A stretch of DNA of 64,000 nucleotides from DATAWK01 sp036267255 (GTDB lineage: Bacteria > Acidobacteriota > Terriglobia > Terriglobales > Acidobacteriaceae): contig DATAWK010000027.1 in NCBI GenBank assembly GCA_036267255.1, positions 1 to 64,000 on the forward strand, written 5' to 3'. Made by a program: the position numbers and the translations under genes. Of this stretch, positions 41,212 through 49,399 are shown piece by piece. Each line of letters opens with the position of its first letter. The stretch's first letter is position 1. The notes below the pieces were generated by a model. The model did not search any database. It was given only the letters and a program-made list of their open reading frames with translations, and was not told the origin of the DNA.

Positions 41212-43137
41212 ATGGGAAAAATTATAGGAATTGATCTGGGTACTACAAATTCAGTTGTCGCCGTGATGGAAGGTGGCGAACCGAAGGTCATCCCCAATGA
41301 GGAAGGTGGTCGCACGACCCCGTCCGTGGTTGCATTTACCAAGAGTGGCGAACGCCTGGTCGGTCAGGTGGCCAAACGGCAGGCCATCACTAACCCCGAG
41401 AACACAATCTACTCCATCAAGCGGTTTATGGGACGCCGCTTCAATGAAGTAAACGACGAAATGAAGATGGTTCCCTATAAGGTGAAACAGCAAGGCGACC
41501 ATATTGTTGTTGAGGCGCAGGGTAAGGATTACACCCCGGCGGAAATCTCAGCCATGATCCTTCAGAAGCTGAAGAAGGCGGCGGAAGATTATCTCGGCAC
41601 CTCGGTCACAGAAGCCGTCATTACCGTTCCGGCCTACTTCAATGACGCGCAGCGTCAAGCTACCAAGGACGCAGGCAAAATTGCCGGCCTGGATGTCAAG
41701 CGCATCGTGAATGAGCCTACGGCAGCAGCCTTGGCTTACGGGCTGGACAAGAAGAAGGAAGAAACCATCGTTGTTTATGACTTTGGTGGTGGAACCTTCG
41801 ACGTTTCCATTCTGGAAGTTGGAGAAGGTGTCATTGAGGTCAAATCCACCAATGGCGACACGCACCTGGGCGGCGACAACATCGACCAGCGCATCGTGGA
41901 CTGGCTTATTGATGAATTTAAGAAGGATGAAGGTCTCGACCTCCGCGCCAAGGGCAATGAAATGGCTCTGCAGCGCCTGAAAGACGCAGCGGAAAAAGCC
42001 AAAATTGAGCTGTCGACGACGATGGAAACCGAGATCAATCTGCCCTTTGTCACGGCGGATGCCAGCGGCCCAAAGCATCTGGTCAAAAAGCTGACCCGTG
42101 CCAAGCTGGAACAGCTGGTTGAGGACATCCTGCAGCGTTCCATTGAGCCTTGCAAGCAGGCGATGAAGGATGCAGGCGTCGATAACAGCAAGATTGACGA
42201 AGTCGTGCTGGTTGGCGGACAAACCCGCATGCCGCGCATTCAGCAACTGGTAAAGGACCTCTTTGGCAAGGAGCCTCATAAGGGCGTCAATCCCGATGAG
42301 GTCGTTGCGATTGGTGCTGCGGTGCAGGCAGGTGTGCTGGGTGGGGAAGTCAAGGACCTGTTGCTGCTGGATGTGACACCGCTTACCTTGGCGATTGAAA
42401 CGCTGGGCAGCGTGGCCACACCGATGATCCCGCGCAACACCACCATCCCGACCAAGAAGACGGAGACTTTCTCGACGGCGGCGGACAACCAGACCGAAGT
42501 GGAGATCCACATTCTGCAGGGTGAACGGCCATTGGCCAGCCAGAACCGTACACTGGGCAAGTTCAAGCTCAGCGGGATTCCACCGGCCCAGCGTGGCGTA
42601 CCACAGGTTCAGGTGACCTTCGATATTGATGCGAACGGCATTCTGAACGTGACGGCCAAGGACATGGCAACCGGCAAGGACCAGAAGATCACCATCACGT
42701 CCTCCTCTGGGCTCAGCAAAGAGGAGGTTGAACGGATGGCCAAGGAAGCCGAAGCGCATGCTTCGGAAGACAAGGCCAAGCGCGACGAGATCGAAGCTCG
42801 TAATGGTCTCGATAACCTGGTCTATAACATCGAGAAGATGTTGAAGGACGGGGGCGATAAGGTCGACGCTGCCGATAAGGGCGAGGTCGAAGCGGCCCTG
42901 GCCGATGCGAAGAAGACGCTCGAAGGCCAGCCCAGCGTGGCCGAACTGAACACCGCGCGGGAGAAGCTGACGGGAGCCAGCCATAAACTGGCCGAGGCCA
43001 TGTACAAGGCTAATGCCGCGCAGCCGGGTGCAGAAAATGCAACGGGTGCGGCGGCTGGCGAGCCCCCAGTCGAAGAGGCCAAGAAGGACGAAGGCGTTAT
43101 CGACGCGGAGTACGTGGATGTAGATGAGAAAAAGTAA
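41212..43137 (+). CDS. dnaK: Chaperone DnaK (Hsp70)
   Basis: ATP-dependent Hsp70 chaperone of 641 residues, full length. The nucleotide-binding domain opens with IIGIDLGTTNSVVAVMEGG. The phosphate and adenosine motifs VYDFGGGTFDVS and VLVGGQTRMP follow, then the substrate-binding domain (about 390-505) and the helical lid. The acidic tail ends YVDVDEKK. The ATG at 41212 has GAGGG 5 nt upstream and matches the family start; an open frame continuing to 41032 is promoter DNA. It acts with DnaJ encoded downstream; no grpE is in the window. Expression probably follows HspR de-repression on heat shock. Confidence 0.97.
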   Translation: MGKIIGIDLGTTNSVVAVMEGGEPKVIPNEEGGRTTPSVVAFTKSGERLVGQVAKRQAITNPENTIYSIKRFMGRRFNEVNDEMKMVPYKVKQQGDHIVVEAQGKDYTPAEISAMILQKLKKAAEDYLGTSVTEAVITVPAYFNDAQRQATKDAGKIAGLDVKRIVNEPTAAALAYGLDKKKEETIVVYDFGGGTFDVSILEVGEGVIEVKSTNGDTHLGGDNIDQRIVDWLIDEFKKDEGLDLRAKGNEMALQRLKDAAEKAKIELSTTMETEINLPFVTADASGPKHLVKKLTRAKLEQLVEDILQRSIEPCKQAMKDAGVDNSKIDEVVLVGGQTRMPRIQQLVKDLFGKEPHKGVNPDEVVAIGAAVQAGVLGGEVKDLLLLDVTPLTLAIETLGSVATPMIPRNTTIPTKKTETFSTAADNQTEVEIHILQGERPLASQNRTLGKFKLSGIPPAQRGVPQVQVTFDIDANGILNVTAKDMATGKDQKITITSSSGLSKEEVERMAKEAEAHASEDKAKRDEIEARNGLDNLVYNIEKMLKDGGDKVDAADKGEVEAALADAKKTLEGQPSVAELNTAREKLTGASHKLAEAMYKANAAQPGAENATGAAAGEPPVEEAKKDEGVIDAEYVDVDEKK

Positions 43138-43162
43138 CAGAAATAGTTACGATTCCGTCCGA

Positions 43163-43199
43163 ATGGGGCACTCTTGCAAAATCAGGCAGGGTGCCCCAT
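43163..43199 (+). terminator. Hairpin between dnaK and the next gene
   Basis: ATGGGGCAC (43163-43171) pairs exactly with GTGCCCCAT (43191-43199) around a 19-nt loop. There is no T-run. It may reduce read-through from dnaK into the downstream genes or stabilise the dnaK message. Confidence 0.5.
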
Positions 43200-43261
43200 C
43201 GGGCATTCGCGGGAAACAGCCGCAAGATTTTTTACGGGATGTGTAGAAGGAGTAGGCAGCC

Positions 43262-43432
43262 ATGACCGATACTGTTTGGAAATGCGATCAGATTTTTGCA
43301 GGAGCTATCTGCGAGAGCAACATCTTCGATTCCCGCGAAGAAGCGGAGCAGTACGTACAAAAAGTCCAGCGCGTGGCCCCGGATTTGTTCTTTCGCATCG
43401 AGCCAATGGATGTGAAGATGGTATGGAACTGA
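43262..43432 (+). CDS. Small 56-aa protein between dnaK and dnaJ
   Basis: A 56-residue open frame (MTDTVWKCDQIFAGAICE to DVKMVWN) with GGAG about 10 nt before the ATG. Composition is protein-like and well balanced: two Cys (8 and 17), an amphipathic segment SREEAEQYVQKVQ, and a hydrophobic DLFFRIEP end. The codon-position pattern resembles its neighbours. I do not recognise a named family. Its place between dnaK and dnaJ, on the same strand, suggests a small heat-shock co-factor or regulator; that is inference. Confidence 0.7.
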   Translation: MTDTVWKCDQIFAGAICESNIFDSREEAEQYVQKVQRVAPDLFFRIEPMDVKMVWN

Positions 43433-43503
43433 AGACAAGATAGGAGCAGGCCACCAAAGGCCTGTTCCTATACGAATCATTACGGCAAGAAATGTAAATC
43501 AAG

Positions 43504-44718
43504 ATGCCCACACAGACCAAAGACTATTACGGCTTGCTCGGGGTTAAAAAGACGGCCACTGCGGAGGAAATCCGCAAGGCCTTCCGCAAGCTTGCGCGCA
43601 AATATCACCCGGATGTGAACCCCGGCGACAAAAAATCCGAGGAGAAATTCAAGGAAATCTCCGAAGCCAACGACGTTCTGAGCGAACCGAAAAAGCGCAA
43701 GATCTACGATCAGTTCGGCTTCTATTCCGACAATATCGACCCAGCGGCAGCCGAAGCGGCAGCGCGTGGGGGTTACAGCTCCGGCAGCACCTCTGCCGAC
43801 GGCCCGCACCAGGGCGTCCCCTTCGATTTTGGCGGCTTCGATTTCTCCGACTTCGCCAACGCATCGCAGCAGCGCGGCGCGAAGGCCAGTTCAAAGACAG
43901 GTAGCTCTTCCTGGGGTAGCTTCCGCGACATCTTCTCCGGTGCCTTCAATGGGGGGCAACGCGAAGAAGGCCCGCAGCCGGGCACAGATCTCGAATATCA
44001 GGTGAACGTCGATTTCTGGACCTCCATCCGCGGCGGCACGGTGAAGCTGCAGATCACGCGAAAGGAAGTTTGTCCCACCTGCAAAGGGAAGGCCTCCAGC
44101 GGTGCTGACAGCATCTGCCCGGAGTGCGATGGTTCGGGCCAAGTCACGCAGATGGGCGGACGCATGAAGTTCAATCTGCAATGTCCGCAGTGCGGTGGCA
44201 CAGGCAAGATACATTCTGCCTGTTCCACCTGCAATGGAGAAGGTGCGGTAACACGCACGGAAACAATTGAGTTTCGTGTCAAGCCCGGCACGCGTGATGG
44301 ACAGCGCATTCGGCTGGCAGGCAAGGGCAATGCAGGCACACACGGCGGAGCGCCCGGGGACCTGTATCTGATCATGCGCATCGGCTCCAATCCCATTTTC
44401 TCGCGCAGCGGAGATGATATTCATCTAACGGTTCCCGTTACGGTCAGCGAAGCCGCGCTTGGCGCAAAAATTGACGTGCCAACCATCGATGGCCGTGCGC
44501 AACTGAAGATTCCGCCCGGCACGCAAAATGGTCAGAAGCTTCGCATGCGCGAGAAGGGTGTCGTTTCCGCTACGCGAGAAGGCATGCGCGGGGACCAGAT
44601 TGTCGAAGTGCAGGTGGTTGTGCCCAAGGTTCAGGACGAACGTTCCAAGGAGATTTTGCGAGAGCTGGCGCAGCTGAATCCTGCGGACCCAAGGGCGGAG
44701 TTGCTGGCAAGGGCATGA
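43504..44718 (+). CDS. dnaJ: Co-chaperone DnaJ (Hsp40, type I)
   Basis: DnaK-stimulating co-chaperone of 404 residues. The J domain (about 6-72) contains HPD at 35-37. A Gly/Phe/Ser-rich linker follows (about 90-150, FDFGGFDFSDF). The zinc region has four CxxC motifs: CPTCKG, CPECDG, CPQCGG and CSTCNG. C-terminal substrate-binding domains end the protein. All elements of a type I DnaJ are present; the first zinc motif has Lys where Gly is usual. The ribosome-binding site is weak. It sits between the 56-aa gene and hspR, so it is part of the HspR-type heat-shock cluster. Confidence 0.93.
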   Translation: MPTQTKDYYGLLGVKKTATAEEIRKAFRKLARKYHPDVNPGDKKSEEKFKEISEANDVLSEPKKRKIYDQFGFYSDNIDPAAAEAAARGGYSSGSTSADGPHQGVPFDFGGFDFSDFANASQQRGAKASSKTGSSSWGSFRDIFSGAFNGGQREEGPQPGTDLEYQVNVDFWTSIRGGTVKLQITRKEVCPTCKGKASSGADSICPECDGSGQVTQMGGRMKFNLQCPQCGGTGKIHSACSTCNGEGAVTRTETIEFRVKPGTRDGQRIRLAGKGNAGTHGGAPGDLYLIMRIGSNPIFSRSGDDIHLTVPVTVSEAALGAKIDVPTIDGRAQLKIPPGTQNGQKLRMREKGVVSATREGMRGDQIVEVQVVVPKVQDERSKEILRELAQLNPADPRAELLARA

Positions 44719-44766
44719 GTCGTTATTCCAGGGGATGAAGCTGCAGTACGCTAAAGGACAAAAACG

Positions 44767-45177
44767 ATGTCGACCAAACGCAAATCGAAGGGTGCCTATA
44801 TGATCTCGTCTGTGGCCGAGATGTATGAGATTCATCCACAGACGTTGCGTATGTATGAGCGCGAAGGCCTGCTGAAGCCGTCGCGTACGGATGGTAATAC
44901 GCGTCTTTATACCGATGAAGACCTCGAACGGTTGGAATTCATTCTGAACCTGGCGCGAGATCTCGGCGTGAACATCGCCGGTATCGCCATTGTCCTGCAG
45001 ATGCGCGAGCGCATGGAGGAGATGAACCGCCAGATGCAGAGCTTTGTCGACTACGTTCGCACGGAGATGTTGACGCATGTGCAGCAGGCCTCCCAGGCAC
45101 CGGCACCTGGCTTGGTCCCATTGCGCCGCCCGGTGATTGTGCCTGATTCCCATCGGGAGCCGGGAAAAAAGCGTTAG
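44767..45177 (+). CDS. hspR: Heat-shock repressor HspR (MerR family)
   Basis: DNA-binding repressor of 136 residues. The MerR-type winged helix (about 11-80) reads YMISSVAEMYEIHPQTLRMYEREGLLKPSRT, then NTRLYTDEDLERLEFI. A coiled-coil follows (about 80-105) and the tail is Pro-rich and basic. This is the classic HspR layout. HspR represses dnaK operons by binding HAIR repeats with DnaK as co-repressor, and a HAIR-like repeat overlaps the dnaK -35 box here. AAAGGAC lies 8 nt before the ATG. The gene is 48 nt after dnaJ. Confidence 0.92.
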   Translation: MSTKRKSKGAYMISSVAEMYEIHPQTLRMYEREGLLKPSRTDGNTRLYTDEDLERLEFILNLARDLGVNIAGIAIVLQMRERMEEMNRQMQSFVDYVRTEMLTHVQQASQAPAPGLVPLRRPVIVPDSHREPGKKR

Positions 45178-45217
45178 CATTCCTTCTGCAGTATCCTGTT
45201 GCTTCTGCGTGCATTTC

Positions 45218-46399
45218 ATGGAAAAGCTGCTCGTTGACTTAGGTCTGGTTCTGGGTTTGTTTGGCCTGCTCACCTCGGGTATTTATGGTGCGATGGTGCT
45301 GGCTGCGGCAGCCCGTTTCCGTCGCCGCTCCAGATTACCGGCGTCACCCAGTTTTACGCCGCCGGTCAGCTTACTCAAGCCGTTGCATGGTGCGGAGCCA
45401 GGTCTGGATGCCCATCTAGGCACCTTTTTTGAGCAGGACTATCCAGCCTACGAAATTCTCTTTTGCGCCCGATACGCAGATGACGCGGGTTTGACCGTGG
45501 CGCGTCGGGTTGCCGCACGCTACCCGCACGTTCCGGTGCAGTTTTTGACGACCGGCGAACCCAACCTGCCAAACGCGAAGATTCTTTCTCTGGAGCACAT
45601 GGCACTGGCCGCACGCCACGATATTTTCATCATCAGCGACAGTGATGTGCGTGTAGCGCCGGATTATGTCCATGCTGTTGTGGCGCCCTTTGCGGATGCA
45701 AACGTTGGTGCTGTCACATGTCTCTATCGCGGTGTTGCTGTGGAGGGAGGTCTTTGGTCACGGCTGGAGGCCACGGGAATGTCGATCGAAATGACCTCCG
45801 GCGTACTGGTCGCCGAGATGTTGGAGGGCATGAAGTTTGCCCTGGGGCCGACGATGGCCGTGCGTCGTTCCTGCGTACAAAAAATGGGCGGTTTTCTGCC
45901 TATGGGAGATTATTGCTCCGACGATTTTCTGTTGGGGAACTGGGTAGCGGAGCAGGGAAGCGAAGTCGTTCTGTCTCACCATGTGATTGATCATGTAGTT
46001 TTGCACGCAGACTTCCGGTCTTCCATGCAGCACCAGGCGCGCTGGATGAAAAGCACGCGGTTCTCCCGCCCCAAAGGGCATTTTGGCACCTTGCTCACAT
46101 TCTGTATGCCTTTCGGGCTGCTGGCTGCAATGGCCGCATTTGCATTGCATTGGCCCTGGCTTGGGATCGGTGTCCTTGCCTGGAGCATCGGTTCCCGAAT
46201 GGCTCTGGCTGCGGCTGTCAGCCAATGGGTTTTGCGCGAGTCGAGTTCGTGGCAAAGCACGCTCTTGTATCCCTTGCGGGATTTGATGGGATTTTTTTTC
46301 TGGCTGGCCAGCTATGGCAGCCGTAAAATCCTCTGGCGTGGCGAAGTCTACGTTTTAGAACCCGGAGGCCGCATGCGCAGCCTGCATTCCATAAAATAA
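45218..46399 (+). CDS. HpnI-like glycosyltransferase (GT21, ceramide-glucosyltransferase-like)
   Basis: Membrane glycosyltransferase of 393 residues. One N-terminal membrane segment (about 5-30) precedes a GT-A domain with SLLKPLHGAEPGL, a DSD motif in FIISDSDVRVAPDY, and QARWMKSTR, the QxxRW-type motif of GT21. Three C-terminal hydrophobic segments follow. HpnI adds GlcNAc to bacteriohopanetetrol; other family members make glucosylceramide. Hopanoid synthesis is known in acidobacteria, so HpnI is the first guess. The ATG at 45218 lies 40 nt after hspR without a good ribosome-binding site; longer open frame upstream overlaps hspR. Confidence 0.75.
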   Translation: MEKLLVDLGLVLGLFGLLTSGIYGAMVLAAAARFRRRSRLPASPSFTPPVSLLKPLHGAEPGLDAHLGTFFEQDYPAYEILFCARYADDAGLTVARRVAARYPHVPVQFLTTGEPNLPNAKILSLEHMALAARHDIFIISDSDVRVAPDYVHAVVAPFADANVGAVTCLYRGVAVEGGLWSRLEATGMSIEMTSGVLVAEMLEGMKFALGPTMAVRRSCVQKMGGFLPMGDYCSDDFLLGNWVAEQGSEVVLSHHVIDHVVLHADFRSSMQHQARWMKSTRFSRPKGHFGTLLTFCMPFGLLAAMAAFALHWPWLGIGVLAWSIGSRMALAAAVSQWVLRESSSWQSTLLYPLRDLMGFFFWLASYGSRKILWRGEVYVLEPGGRMRSLHSIK

Positions 46400-46490
46400 C
46401 GAAGAAATTCATGTGATTTGCATGTGCAGGTAAGCCTTTCTACCGGCGTCATGCATCTTAAGGAACAGCTGACAGGAGGGATGGATTCGT

Positions 46491-47099
46491 ATGAGTACGA
46501 CACTAGAAGCAGCATCCAGAAAAACGGCTAAAAACGGCGACATGATCACCCCGCACTGGCGCCAGCATGCCAGGGAAACGCAGAAATTCGGCACCGTGGT
46601 GCAGAACCTTCCGATAGGCCTTGATGCTAAGGTTCGGGAAGAAGTAACCCATCGGCTCAATCAATTGCTCGCTGACACCATTACCCTGCGGGATCTGTAT
46701 AAAAAGAGCCATTGGCAGGTCGCGGGTCCGACGTTTTATCAATTGCACCTTCTTTTTGACAAACACTTTGGCGAGCAGTCGGAGATGGTGGATCTGCTGG
46801 CTGAACGTGTTCAGACACTCGGGGGTGTCAGCGTCGCAATGGCCCACGATGTGGCGGAGATGACGCGGCTAGTTCGCCCGCCGAAGGGCCGGGAAGAAGT
46901 TCCTGTGCAGATCTCGCGCCTGCTGGAAGCGCATGAGCTGATTATCAAGGATGCCCGCGCCGCGGCCAAACGTGCTACCGATCTGGGCGACGATGGAACC
47001 AATGACTTGCTCGTAAGCGAGATTGTGCGCCCCAACGAGCTGCAGGTCTGGTTTATTAGCGAGCACTTGGTGGAAATGCCGCTCGTTTTTGCAAAGTAA
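46491..47099 (+). CDS. dps: Dps-family ferritin-like protein
   Basis: Iron-storing, DNA-protecting dodecameric mini-ferritin of 202 residues. The ferroxidase motif is SHWQVAGPTFYQLHLLFDKH, followed within one turn by EQSEMVDLLAERV. That is the Dps arrangement of His/Asp/Glu ligands shared between subunits. The N-terminal 40 residues are a basic, flexible extension. GGAGG lies 10 nt before the ATG. A strong intrinsic terminator follows, so it is a single-gene unit or the last of one. Confidence 0.88.
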   Translation: MSTTLEAASRKTAKNGDMITPHWRQHARETQKFGTVVQNLPIGLDAKVREEVTHRLNQLLADTITLRDLYKKSHWQVAGPTFYQLHLLFDKHFGEQSEMVDLLAERVQTLGGVSVAMAHDVAEMTRLVRPPKGREEVPVQISRLLEAHELIIKDARAAAKRATDLGDDGTNDLLVSEIVRPNELQVWFISEHLVEMPLVFAK

Positions 47100-47126
47100 G
47101 GCATGGTATTGCACCAATAATTGTGC

Positions 47127-47165
47127 AAAACCGGAGATACTTCTTCAGCATCTCCGGTTTTTGCC
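47127..47165 (+). terminator. Intrinsic terminator after dps
   Basis: AAAACCGGAGAT (47127-47138) pairs exactly with ATCTCCGGTTTT (47150-47161) around an 11-nt loop, ending in a run of five T. It lies 28 nt after the dps stop. Confidence 0.9.
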
Positions 47166-47171
47166 TCCGCA

Positions 47172-48248
47172 ATGGGAACCACTTCCCGACGCATGCACAA
47201 AAGACGCGTGTACAAAAGAGGTATGCGTTGGCTCTCCTCTCTGGCTTTTCTCTCTTTGCTGGTTTGCGCCGGTACTGGCGCTGGCGTTGCGCAGACTCTC
47301 ACGCTGCACGCACGCACCAACCTTGTTTCTGTGCCCACGCTGGTGGAGTCGAAGACAGGGGAACCAGTCTTCGGCCTGACCGTTAAAGACTTCATCATCA
47401 AAGACAACGGTGTGGAGCAAAAGCGGATTCAGCTCGATACAGATACAGACACTGCTCCCATGTCTCTAGTCGTATTGGTGCAGGTAGGGCGCTCGGCCGT
47501 CGCCCAGTTTGAAGCAATGCGCGGTCTGCCCACCATGGTGGATGCCCTGGCCGGGGACACGCACCATCGCATCGCCGTGGTTTCGTTTGACAGCACCCCG
47601 CGCCTGTTGCAGAACTTCACCTCGAATCCGCAGGCCGTCAGTACTGCGTTGCGGTCTGTGCGCCCAGGAGACGGGGGGGCGGCCATCCTCGACGCCGTCT
47701 GGTATGCCGTGGACATGCTGCAGGATGAGCCCAAACAGAACCAGCGCGCCATCCTGCTTATCAGCGAGACGCGGGACCATGGCAGCCGTACGCCGGTTCA
47801 CGCCGTCATTCAGAAGATTAGTTCCAGCAACACGATTGTCTACAGCCTGACATTTTCCCCGGCGCGCACGGAAGTCCTGAACGATCTGAAGCATGGCGGT
47901 GGCAGTGGGATGGTAGGCGCCATTTTTATGGCAGTGCAGGCATTCCGGAAGAACACAGCAGCTGCCATTCCGGAGATGACGGGCGGAGAGTATCTGCGCT
48001 TCAATAATGGCAAGGGGCTGGATGGCAGGATCGGCCTGCTGGCCAACCAGGTGCATAACCGGTATATGCTGAGCTTTCAGCCCGAGGATCCCAAACCGGG
48101 GCTCCATGTCCTGAATGTGACTCTCAAGCAGGATATTGGAGCCAAGGTCCTGGCAAGAACGGACTACTGGGCAGAGGCTCCCGGCGGTTCCAGTACGGAA
48201 ACGCCCGCCGATTCGCCAGAAGCGCAGCCGCCAGGAGTCAAGCCATGA
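47172..48248 (+). CDS. VWFA-related secreted protein (acidobacterial type)
   Basis: An exported protein of about 358 residues. The signal peptide region is WLSSLAFLSLLVCAGTGAGVAQ. A VWA-like domain follows: KDFIIKDNGVEQ, then SLVVLVQVGRSAV in place of the canonical DxSxS metal site, RIAVVSFD and RAILLISETRD. The loss of a clear MIDAS Asp (VQVGRS) suggests no metal-dependent adhesion. This layout is the VWFA-related family found mostly in acidobacteria, of unknown function. Start is uncertain: ATG at 47172, 47193 or 47223, none with a good ribosome-binding site. It lies just beyond the dps terminator. Confidence 0.8.
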   Translation: MGTTSRRMHKRRVYKRGMRWLSSLAFLSLLVCAGTGAGVAQTLTLHARTNLVSVPTLVESKTGEPVFGLTVKDFIIKDNGVEQKRIQLDTDTDTAPMSLVVLVQVGRSAVAQFEAMRGLPTMVDALAGDTHHRIAVVSFDSTPRLLQNFTSNPQAVSTALRSVRPGDGGAAILDAVWYAVDMLQDEPKQNQRAILLISETRDHGSRTPVHAVIQKISSSNTIVYSLTFSPARTEVLNDLKHGGGSGMVGAIFMAVQAFRKNTAAAIPEMTGGEYLRFNNGKGLDGRIGLLANQVHNRYMLSFQPEDPKPGLHVLNVTLKQDIGAKVLARTDYWAEAPGGSSTETPADSPEAQPPGVKP

Positions 48249-48297
48249 ATCTCGCGACTATTTGCTGTGCTGGCGCATCTTGCATACAGGAAGAAAC

Positions 48298-49257
48298 ATG
48301 AGCGAGGCCTTACTATTTTTCGTCCATTACGGGTACTGGGTCCTGTTCTTCTGGATATTGCTGGAGCAGCTTGGAATGCCGCTTCCCAGCACACCGGTCT
48401 TGCTGACGGCCGGCACCCTGAGTGCGACGCACTCCATGGATCTAACGGGAATACTGCTGTCCGTTCTGGCCAGTAGTTTAATAGCGGATTCTATCTGGTT
48501 TTTCATGGGTCGCCATTACGGCAGTGCTGTGACTCGCTGGATATGTAAGTTCTCTTTGGAGGCTGCCTCCTGCGTTCGCAAAACGGAAGACATGATTACA
48601 ACGCGGGGGGCGGGGGCACTGGTCGTGGCAAAATTTGTTCCAGGCCTGAATCTAATGGCCGCTCCCCTGGCAGGACAGAGCAAGATGGAATATCGCTTTT
48701 TCCTGATTTATGACTCTGCCGGGACGCTTCTTTGGGGGACGTCCATTGTTCTGATAGGGAGATTTTTCGGCGATGCCATTCGCCGCAACGAGCATCTCCT
48801 GCATTGGATGAGCCGCTCTGCCTTTGGCGTATTCGTTCTTCTATTGATTAGCTTGCTGGTTGCAAAATTGTGGCGGCAACAAGCGTTTCTGCGTAAGGTC
48901 CGCACCATGCGCCTCGATCCGCAAGACCTGAAGGCCATGCTGGATCGCGGCGAAAATGTCTATATTGTGGATCTGCGCCATCCCCTGGACTATCTGCCGG
49001 ATCCACGGGTTCTTCCCGGTGCTGTTCGGCTGTTGCCCAATGAACTGGTCAAGCGTAACTCTGACCTTCCGCGGGATCGCGACATTATCCTCTATTGCAC
49101 CTGCCCAAGCGAAGCAACCAGCGCGAAGGTTGCTTTAACTATGCGGCGCCTGGGAATTAACAGGATACGTCCTCTGCGTGGTGGCTTCGACGAATGGAAG
49201 CAGCTAGGTTACCCGCTGATCGAGCTATCGGAAGAGCCGACGCACACTACGTTGTAA
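48298..49257 (+). CDS. DedA (VTT) membrane protein fused to a C-terminal rhodanese domain
   Basis: A two-domain protein of 319 residues. Residues 1-200 are a DedA/VTT membrane domain with a re-entrant first motif (LEQLGMPLPSTPVLLTAGTL) and FVPGLNLMAAPLAGQSKM. DedA proteins scramble or recycle lipids such as undecaprenyl phosphate. Residues about 205-315 are a rhodanese domain (VDLRHPLDYLPDPRVLPGAV) with the catalytic loop CTCPSEAT (Cys267 and Cys269). Both active-site cysteines are present, so it may be an active sulfurtransferase on the cytoplasmic side. AGGAAG lies 5 nt before the ATG, and the gene starts 49 nt after the VWFA gene. Confidence 0.87.
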   Translation: MSEALLFFVHYGYWVLFFWILLEQLGMPLPSTPVLLTAGTLSATHSMDLTGILLSVLASSLIADSIWFFMGRHYGSAVTRWICKFSLEAASCVRKTEDMITTRGAGALVVAKFVPGLNLMAAPLAGQSKMEYRFFLIYDSAGTLLWGTSIVLIGRFFGDAIRRNEHLLHWMSRSAFGVFVLLLISLLVAKLWRQQAFLRKVRTMRLDPQDLKAMLDRGENVYIVDLRHPLDYLPDPRVLPGAVRLLPNELVKRNSDLPRDRDIILYCTCPSEATSAKVALTMRRLGINRIRPLRGGFDEWKQLGYPLIELSEEPTHTTL

Positions 49258-49332
49258 CAGCCGGGTGGGGGTGCGAACGCTACGGGGCGTATAGCTCATC
49301 GTGTGTATGTATTTTTACCCCTATTCCTGTGC

Positions 49333-49365
49333 ATTCATCCCTTATTTACATAGATTCAGTATTCT
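49333..49365 (+). promoter_or_regulatory. Candidate Pho-box-like repeats and -10 before pstC
   Basis: ATTCAT (49333), ATTTAC (49344) and ATTCAG (49354) are spaced 11 and 10 bp, as in PhoB/PhoP direct-repeat sites. TATTCT (49360-49365) follows as a possible -10. The match to any published Pho box is loose. Confidence 0.3.
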
Positions 49366-49399
49366 AGGCGGAACGAACGGGAGCATTTGGGACACGTCT

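Noticed and set aside
41548..42984. 478-codon open frame antisense to dnaK
   Set aside because: Exact mirror of a highly conserved, codon-biased gene; such long antisense frames are expected opposite GC-biased third positions and the product is not protein-like.
44425..45273. 282-codon minus-strand frame across dnaJ/hspR
   Set aside because: Lies wholly opposite two certain genes and has Arg/His/Leu-rich shadow composition.
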